64,000 nucleotides of DNA, from NCBI RefSeq assembly GCF_010993985.1, contig NZ_WINH01000013.1, positions 40,981 through 104,980 of the forward strand, read 5' to 3'. The stretch is from Paraferrimonas sp. SM1919. Lineage in GTDB: Bacteria > Pseudomonadota > Gammaproteobacteria > Enterobacterales > Shewanellaceae. Numbering within the stretch: position 1 is the first letter of the stretch; the number at the start of each line of letters is the position of its first letter. Below the pieces are notes generated by a model. That model was not told the DNA's origin. It did no database searches and saw only the letters and a list, made by a program, of their open reading frames with translations. Below, piece by piece: positions 59,223 through 64,000 of the stretch. The translations under genes and the position numbers were made by a program.

Positions 59223-60587
59223 TTAATTGACAGAGCCTACCACAGCTTTAGCTAAACTAACATCAAATTTATTGCCCACACGCAGATAAGCAACTTGCTC
59301 TTCATACACAACTATAGCTTCATCTACACCTTCTAACTGAGACAACTTTTGCATGCCTAATACCGCTGCTTCAGCATCTACAAACTGAGTAGAAATTGTT
59401 ACGCTTCTAACTAACTTTGGCTGCACCATACCAATACTTAGGAATAACCAAAATAGCAACATGATAGACATAAAGAGTAGCACCGCATGTTGCCCTAAAT
59501 ATTGATAAAGTACTCCGCCAAATAGGCCCCCAAGGAAAGCACCTAAAAATTGGCTCGTAGAATATACTCCCATTGCAGAGCCCTTAGCTCCAATCGGGCA
59601 AAGCTTGGCAATAAGGCTAGGCAAACTCGCTTCAAGATAATTAAAGCCAATAAAAAAGATTAACAATGAAAATGCAATTAACCAACTCGTCGAAGCGAAG
59701 GTTAATAATAATGTACCCGCCAGTAAGAGTACTAATGCAAACTGAAACATTGGCTTGGTAATATTCTTTCTTACACCAATCAATATCATCGGCACCATTA
59801 ACACAAAGGCCAACATGAATACTGGAAAGTATAATTTCCAGTGCTGTGCTTTAGAATAGTCCGCCTCAATAAGCATCATTGGCACAACCACAAACATAGC
59901 GGTCAGACACAGATGTAGAATTAAAATGCCAGCGTCTAGCCTAACTAACTGGGGATCTTTTAACATACTTTTCAATCTGGTCAAATCTGCAGTTGTATCG
60001 CCGGTTGGCGCCTTAACTATCGGATTAGGAATCAACCATAACACCAACAACACTCCCACGATTGCAAAAACTGCCGTAGCAATAAATAAACCAGAGAGTC
60101 CAAATTGCTCTGCTAAGATAGGGCCTATCAGTAATGAAAGCGCAAAAGATAAGCCAATACCTGCACCAATAATAGCCATCACTTTAGGGCGTTGCTGTTC
60201 TCGGCTAAGGTCCGCCGACAATGCTAACACTGTACTGGCAATCGCCCCCATGCCTTGCATTGCCCTACCAATAGTAATGGTAAAAACATTATCAGCCATA
60301 GCCGCTACCAAAGATCCTATGGCAAAAACAACTAACCCAATCAAAATAACCGGTTTACGGCCAATACGATCAGATAAAATCCCCATAGGGATCTGTAGAC
60401 AAGCCTGTGTCAAACCATAAGCACCGATCGCAATCCCTATCCACATAGGGCTAAATCCCTCTAAATGCTGGCCATATAATGCAAAAATAGGCAAAATCAT
60501 AAATAAACCTATCATGCGCATGCCAAAAATACCGGCTAAAGTGAAAGCAACTTTCTTTTCTAAAGGGTTGAGCTTAAGGTCACTCAT
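59223..60587 (-). CDS. MFS transporter of the YajR type with C-terminal YAM domain
   Basis: 454 residues from the ATG at 60587 (a TTG one codon earlier is possible). Twelve membrane segments; MFS motif A is GILSDRIGRKP. After the last segment about 65 residues form a ferredoxin-like YAM domain (VTISTQFVDAEAAVLGMQKLSQLEGVDEAIVVYEEQVAYLRV). The substrate is unknown. In relatives this gene sits between ssb and uvrA; uvrA is not here. Confidence 0.88.
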   Translation of the reverse strand: MSDLKLNPLEKKVAFTLAGIFGMRMIGLFMILPIFALYGQHLEGFSPMWIGIAIGAYGLTQACLQIPMGILSDRIGRKPVILIGLVVFAIGSLVAAMADNVFTITIGRAMQGMGAIASTVLALSADLSREQQRPKVMAIIGAGIGLSFALSLLIGPILAEQFGLSGLFIATAVFAIVGVLLVLWLIPNPIVKAPTGDTTADLTRLKSMLKDPQLVRLDAGILILHLCLTAMFVVVPMMLIEADYSKAQHWKLYFPVFMLAFVLMVPMILIGVRKNITKPMFQFALVLLLAGTLLLTFASTSWLIAFSLLIFFIGFNYLEASLPSLIAKLCPIGAKGSAMGVYSTSQFLGAFLGGLFGGVLYQYLGQHAVLLFMSIMLLFWLFLSIGMVQPKLVRSVTISTQFVDAEAAVLGMQKLSQLEGVDEAIVVYEEQVAYLRVGNKFDVSLAKAVVGSVN

Positions 60588-60707
60588 CAATGCTATCCAT
60601 TATTATTTTAAAACTGCGGAATAATAACATGAAGCCATTCAGGACTTAAGTCTAAGCTTTAGGCAAAAGCCATAGCTATGTTATAGTTGCAATGTACTTA
60701 ACCAATA

Positions 60708-62189
60708 ATGAAAAACAGCATGAGCTTCAAAGATCTTCGCAGCTTTATTAATACTCTAGAAGATGAAGGTGACTTAAAAAGGATAACCCATCCTGTCGAC
60801 CCTCATTTAGAGATGACTGAAATCAGCGATCGTGTCCTACGCGCAGATGGCCCAGCATTAATTTTTGAAAACCCTGTCGGTTTTGATACTCCGGTTCTAA
60901 CCAATTTATTTGGCCACCCTAGACGAGTTGCCCGAGCTATTGGTAAATCAGATATCAAGGATTTACGAGAAATTGGAGAATTACTCGCATTTTTAAAAGA
61001 GCCAGAGCCACCTGCTGGACTTAAAGACGCCTGGGATAAAGCGCCAAAATTTAAGCAAGTTCTGAATATGCCAGCGAAGCTGGTCTCAAAAGCGCCTTGT
61101 CAAGAAATCGTCATCGATGAACAAGATGTTGACCTTACTAAATTACCTGTACAACATTGCTGGCCTGGAGATGTCGCACCCTTAGTAAGTTGGGGATTAA
61201 CCATTACTAAAGGGCCCCGTAAAAACAGGCAAAATTTAGGGATTTATCGTCAGCAATTACTCGATAAAAACAAACTTATCATGCGCTGGCTTGAACATCG
61301 TGGTGGAGCCTTGGACTTTCGGGACTTTAAGAAACTGCATCCTGGTGAAAAATACCCAGTGGTCGTTGCTTTAGGAAGCGATCCCGTCACTATTTTAGGC
61401 GCGGTCACGCCAGTTCCCGATGGTATGAGTGAATATGCCTTTGCTGGTCTACTTCGTGGAGAGCGTACTCAAGTCGTTAAAGCATTGACCTGCGATCTTG
61501 AAGTACCCGCCACCTCAGAATATATCCTTGAAGGGTATATTGATCCAGAAGAAATGGCCGCTGAAGGTCCTTATGGAGATCATACCGGCTACTATAACGA
61601 GGTGGAAAATTTTCCCGTATTTACTGTAACTAAGATTACTCATCGGCGCGATCCTATCTACCATAGCACCTATACTGGACGTCCACCTGATGAGCCAGCG
61701 ATGTTGGGTTTAGCTTTAAATGAAGTTTTTGTGCCAATTTTAATTAAGCAATTCCCAGAAATTGTCGATTTCTATCTCCCGCCTGAAGGCTGCAGTTACC
61801 GAATGGCCGTCGTTTCCATTCGTAAAGAATACCCTGGTCATGCTAAGCGGGTCATGTTAGGAATATGGTCTTTCTTACGTCAATTTATGTACACAAAATT
61901 TATCATTGTCGTCGATGAGGATATAAACTGTCGGGATTGGAATGATGTAATGTGGGCAATTACCACTCGAATGGATCCTAAGCGAGATACTCAATTTATT
62001 GACTCGAGCCCTATTGACTATCTCGACTTTGCCTCACCAGTTGCAGGCCTAGGTTCAAAAATGGGCTTAGATGCGACCAACAAATGGGATGCAGAAACGG
62101 ACCGAGAATGGGGTGTGCCAATGGTTATGGATGAGCAAACAAAATCAAAAGTTGATGATATGTGGGCTAATTTAGGCCTAGATGACTAG
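60708..62189 (+). CDS. ubiD: 4-hydroxy-3-polyprenylbenzoate decarboxylase UbiD
   Basis: 493 residues. prFMN-dependent decarboxylase of ubiquinone synthesis. Conserved stretches include [40 protein letters not shown] and [19 protein letters not shown]. The first ATG (60708) adds four residues before the usual MSFKDLRSF start at 60720; neither has a strong ribosome binding site. It is followed 21 bp later by fre, a conserved pair. Confidence 0.95.
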   Translation: MKNSMSFKDLRSFINTLEDEGDLKRITHPVDPHLEMTEISDRVLRADGPALIFENPVGFDTPVLTNLFGHPRRVARAIGKSDIKDLREIGELLAFLKEPEPPAGLKDAWDKAPKFKQVLNMPAKLVSKAPCQEIVIDEQDVDLTKLPVQHCWPGDVAPLVSWGLTITKGPRKNRQNLGIYRQQLLDKNKLIMRWLEHRGGALDFRDFKKLHPGEKYPVVVALGSDPVTILGAVTPVPDGMSEYAFAGLLRGERTQVVKALTCDLEVPATSEYILEGYIDPEEMAAEGPYGDHTGYYNEVENFPVFTVTKITHRRDPIYHSTYTGRPPDEPAMLGLALNEVFVPILIKQFPEIVDFYLPPEGCSYRMAVVSIRKEYPGHAKRVMLGIWSFLRQFMYTKFIIVVDEDINCRDWNDVMWAITTRMDPKRDTQFIDSSPIDYLDFASPVAGLGSKMGLDATNKWDAETDREWGVPMVMDEQTKSKVDDMWANLGLDD

Positions 62190-62210
62190 AAAATATAAGA
62201 AGAAGTAATA

Positions 62211-62906
62211 ATGCAAACTATTGAATGTAAAGTAAAAAGCATAAAGCCGTTAAATGATTTTGTATTCCAAGTCCTTTTAACACCACCACAGCCGCTAGAA
62301 TTTAATGCTGGTCAATACCTCAGCGTTGTCATGGCGGAAGATGACAAGAGACCTTTTTCTATTGCGAGCGCTCCAGGTAATACTGATATAGAATTACACA
62401 TTGGCGCATCAGCTGCTGAAAGCTACCCAATGCAAGTCATTGAGCGTATGCAACAACATGACAGCATTACCATTGAAGCCCCAGCTGGTAATGCACATAT
62501 TCGTCATGACAGCAACCATACCCGAATTCTGGTTGCCGGCGGTACTGGCTTTAGCTATGTTAAAAGTATGACTGAAGACAGTATCGCAAAAAATAATTTA
62601 CAACCTACTATCGTATATTGGGGCTGTAAGAATATAGAAGCAATGTATTACTACGAACAGGCTCAAGCCTGGCAAGCCAATAATCCATGGTTAACTTTCG
62701 TGCCAGTAATGGAAGAGGTTGCTGAGGGAGTTAGCGCTGAACAAGGACTATTATTAGACGTGATCGCTGAAAAACATCCCGATATGTCTAAGTTAGATGT
62801 TTACATTGCAGGTCGATTCGAAATGTCAGCGGCTGCAAGAGATAAATTTACTGCCCAAGGTTTACCTGTAGAGCAACTCTATGGTGACGCATTCGCTTTC
62901 ATCTAA
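62211..62906 (+). CDS. fre: NAD(P)H-flavin reductase Fre
   Basis: 231 residues. Ferredoxin-reductase fold: the flavin-binding motif RPFSIASAP and nucleotide-binding VAGGTGFSYVKSM. It supplies reduced free flavin, which fits its place next to UbiD, whose prFMN cofactor is made from reduced FMN. Confidence 0.94.
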   Translation: MQTIECKVKSIKPLNDFVFQVLLTPPQPLEFNAGQYLSVVMAEDDKRPFSIASAPGNTDIELHIGASAAESYPMQVIERMQQHDSITIEAPAGNAHIRHDSNHTRILVAGGTGFSYVKSMTEDSIAKNNLQPTIVYWGCKNIEAMYYYEQAQAWQANNPWLTFVPVMEEVAEGVSAEQGLLLDVIAEKHPDMSKLDVYIAGRFEMSAAARDKFTAQGLPVEQLYGDAFAFI

Positions 62907-62926
62907 AGTGATATAGGTATTTGAAT

Positions 62927-62950
62927 AAGGAGCTGTAAGGCTCCTTTTTT
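62927..62950 (+). terminator. Terminator after fre
   Basis: Stem 62927-62933 with 62940-62946 (AAGGAGC / GCTCCTT) followed by a T-run. Confidence 0.9.
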
Positions 62951-63375
62951 GTATGTATTAAACAGCGAACGGCGAACGGCGGGATTATGTGCCCAATTGA
63001 CGAGATGTAACATATTTCGCGTATACAAAAACAAAGAATAGAAACTTCTCTGCAAACCCTACGATTCGAGAACAAGGAAGTGATTCAAATTAGCCCCATG
63101 AGTTTAGGAAACCTAAATAATTGGGGAATTTTAAGAAACTGATGCAGTTATCGTGAAGTAGGAGCAGCAGAGATCCTGGCGAACGCTTCGCGTCCGGAAG
63201 GTGCTTAAGCGGAAATAATAGATTTTGCCGTTCAGACCAATCAATATTCACTATTCTTATATAAAGTAAATCTTTGTGTTTGATTTATAGACATAATTAC
63301 GCTTTACTACAAACAGTGACTGTACAAAAAACACCCACATTTTCGGGTGTCATGTTCACGCATAAGGAAGATAGC
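62951..63375. other. Long intergenic stretch with GCGAACG repeats and hairpins
   Basis: About 425 bp between the fre terminator and the lipoprotein start. It has a tandem GCGAACG-GCGAACG-GCG at 62965-62981, the same GCGAAC core again at 63179 inside a GCGAA/TTCGC hairpin (63179-63191), and a hairpin ACACCC/GGGTGT at 63331-63350. GC content rises in the repeat parts. No convincing ORF or known RNA was found. Confidence 0.4.
63326..63350 (-). terminator. Minus-strand terminator-like hairpin
   Basis: Stem 63331-63336 with 63345-63350 (ACACCC / GGGTGT); read on the minus strand it ends in a run of six T. It sits just upstream of the plus-strand lipoprotein gene and could be a second terminator for the leftward rRNA transcript. 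Confidence 0.55.
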
Positions 63376-63768
63376 ATGAAAATTAAACTTGCAGTAACCG
63401 TTGTAGGCTTAGCATTTTTAAACGCATGCAGCAATCAAACCAACTGGGCTTCTCTAGATAAAGTCCAAGTCAATCCTATTGAATTAAATAATGCTTTAGA
63501 AGTTTGCCAGTATAAACAGGCTAAAAGATCTGCAAGCGAGTTGACCTTAAAAGCCGCAACTACAGGCGTTAAAAAGACTAAGGTTAATTACCTAGAAAAA
63601 GAAGGGGATCGTTTTGCAGAACAAAAAAACCTAGAAAAGTATCAAGACTCACGCGCTTCATTTAATGAAGATTCTAAAATGTATGCTTACAACAAACAAA
63701 GCATTACTCAAGTTAAAGAATCACTAAAGTGCATGAAAAAGCATAGCTTTGTGCTAGCAAAAAATTAA
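63376..63768 (+). CDS. Small predicted lipoprotein of unknown function
   Basis: 130 residues from the ATG at 63376, which has AAGGAAG 6 bp upstream and gives a clean lipoprotein signal (MKIKLAVTVVGLAFLNAC, Cys 18). Upstream in-frame codons exist but would bury the signal peptide. The mature part is lysine-rich and charged (YLEKEGDRFAEQKNLEKYQDSRASFNEDSKMYAYNKQS) and probably helical, with two cysteines (QVNPIELNNALEVCQYK and ESLKCMKK) that could form a disulfide. Not recognised as a family. Confidence 0.75.
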   Translation: MKIKLAVTVVGLAFLNACSNQTNWASLDKVQVNPIELNNALEVCQYKQAKRSASELTLKAATTGVKKTKVNYLEKEGDRFAEQKNLEKYQDSRASFNEDSKMYAYNKQSITQVKESLKCMKKHSFVLAKN

Positions 63769-63798
63769 CAGCCAACAAGTTAAGATCGCACATACTAA

Positions 63799-63826
63799 AA
63801 AGCCCCAACCTTTCGGTTGGGGCTTT
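63799..63826. terminator. Bidirectional terminator between lipoprotein gene and 5S rRNA
   Basis: Perfect 12-bp stem 63799-63810 with 63815-63826 (AAAGCCCCAACC / GGTTGGGGCTTT, loop TTTC). Confidence 0.93.
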
Positions 63827-63840
63827 CTCGATATTTAAAG

Positions 63841-63957
63841 CCTGGCGATGACCTACTCTCACATGGGGAGACCCCACACTACCATCGGCGCAATTTCGTT
63901 TCACTTCTGAGTTCGGAATGGAGTCAGGTGGGTCCAAAATGCTATGGTCGCCAAGCA
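63841..63957 (-). rRNA. rrf: 5S ribosomal RNA
   Basis: About 117 bases on the minus strand. The reverse complement matches the gammaproteobacterial 5S pattern: 5' TGCTTGGCGACCATAGC, the internal CCGAACTCAGAAGTGAAACG, and GGTAGTGTGGGGTCTCCCCA. The terminal helix pairs GCTTGGCGA with TCGCCAGGC. Bases 63958-64000 look like the 23S-5S spacer, so the rRNA operon continues to the right of the window, transcribed leftward. Confidence 0.95.
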
Positions 63958-64000
63958 TAATTTGTTGTTAACTCGCTGTTTTAGCGCGCTAATCTAATCT

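Noticed and set aside
63098..63142. 14-codon ORF (ATG to TGA) in the gap after fre
   Set aside because: No ribosome binding site and within the length expected by chance.
63713..63958. 81-codon minus-strand ORF at the end of the window
   Set aside because: It runs through the 5S rRNA and its terminator, so it is not a protein gene.

Overview
This window reads as chromosomal DNA of a marine gammaproteobacterium of the Alteromonadales type, close to Shewanella or Ferrimonas/Paraferrimonas. That placement rests on moderate-to-low GC, on the core gene orders (mlaFEDCB-ibaG-murA; kdsD-kdsC-lptCAB-rpoN-ptsN-rapZ-npr; csrD-mreBCD-maf-rng-yhdP-nitrilase-tldD; ubiD-fre) and on a Vibrio/Aeromonas/Shewanella-style lateral flagellar cluster. 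The genus is an inference. No insertion sequences, prophage, CRISPR arrays or tRNAs were recognised.

Region 1 (1-25856) is most of a complete secondary (lateral) flagellar system. The first plus-strand block runs flgK (5' end outside the window), flgL, a hook-IN/flagellin-like LafW candidate, lafA flagellin, fliD, fliS, fliT-like, fliK, fliL, lafS (sigma-28), motA, motB, a PilZ protein and a small membrane protein. It closes on a bidirectional terminator. A minus-strand block follows with the export and switch genes fliM-N-P-Q-R-flhB-flhA. A divergent plus-strand block then carries motY-lafK-fliE-F-G-H-I-J. Within this system LafK appears to be the sigma-54 master activator, with a degenerate receiver domain, and LafS the late sigma factor. 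FliM lacks the N-terminal CheY-docking motif, and FlhB has NPSH in place of NPTH. A PilZ gene sits directly after the stator genes and suggests c-di-GMP control.

Region 2 (25857-28925) is a small accessory segment: a very divergent Ldh2-family (malate/L-lactate dehydrogenase) protein, an SDR dehydrogenase with codon use typical of highly expressed genes, and a DUF4136 lipoprotein.

Region 3 (28926-42514) is core envelope and regulation. It holds murA, ibaG, the Mla phospholipid transport operon, a Ca/Na antiporter, KDO synthesis (kdsD, kdsC), LPS transport (lptC, lptA, lptB), rpoN, the nitrogen PTS (ptsN, rapZ, npr; hpf is absent between rpoN and ptsN) and mgtE. RpoN is also the sigma factor that LafK would use.

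Region 4 (42515-62950) holds pmbA, darP, cysE, tldD, a nitrilase-family amidohydrolase overlapping yhdP, rng, maf, mreDCB, csrD, ssb, a YajR-type MFS transporter, ubiD and fre. The MSHA pilus locus, which lies between csrD and mreB in Vibrio and Shewanella, is missing.

Region 5 (62951-64000) has a repeat-bearing intergenic stretch, a small lipoprotein gene and, on the minus strand, the 5S rRNA that ends an rRNA operon continuing beyond the window.
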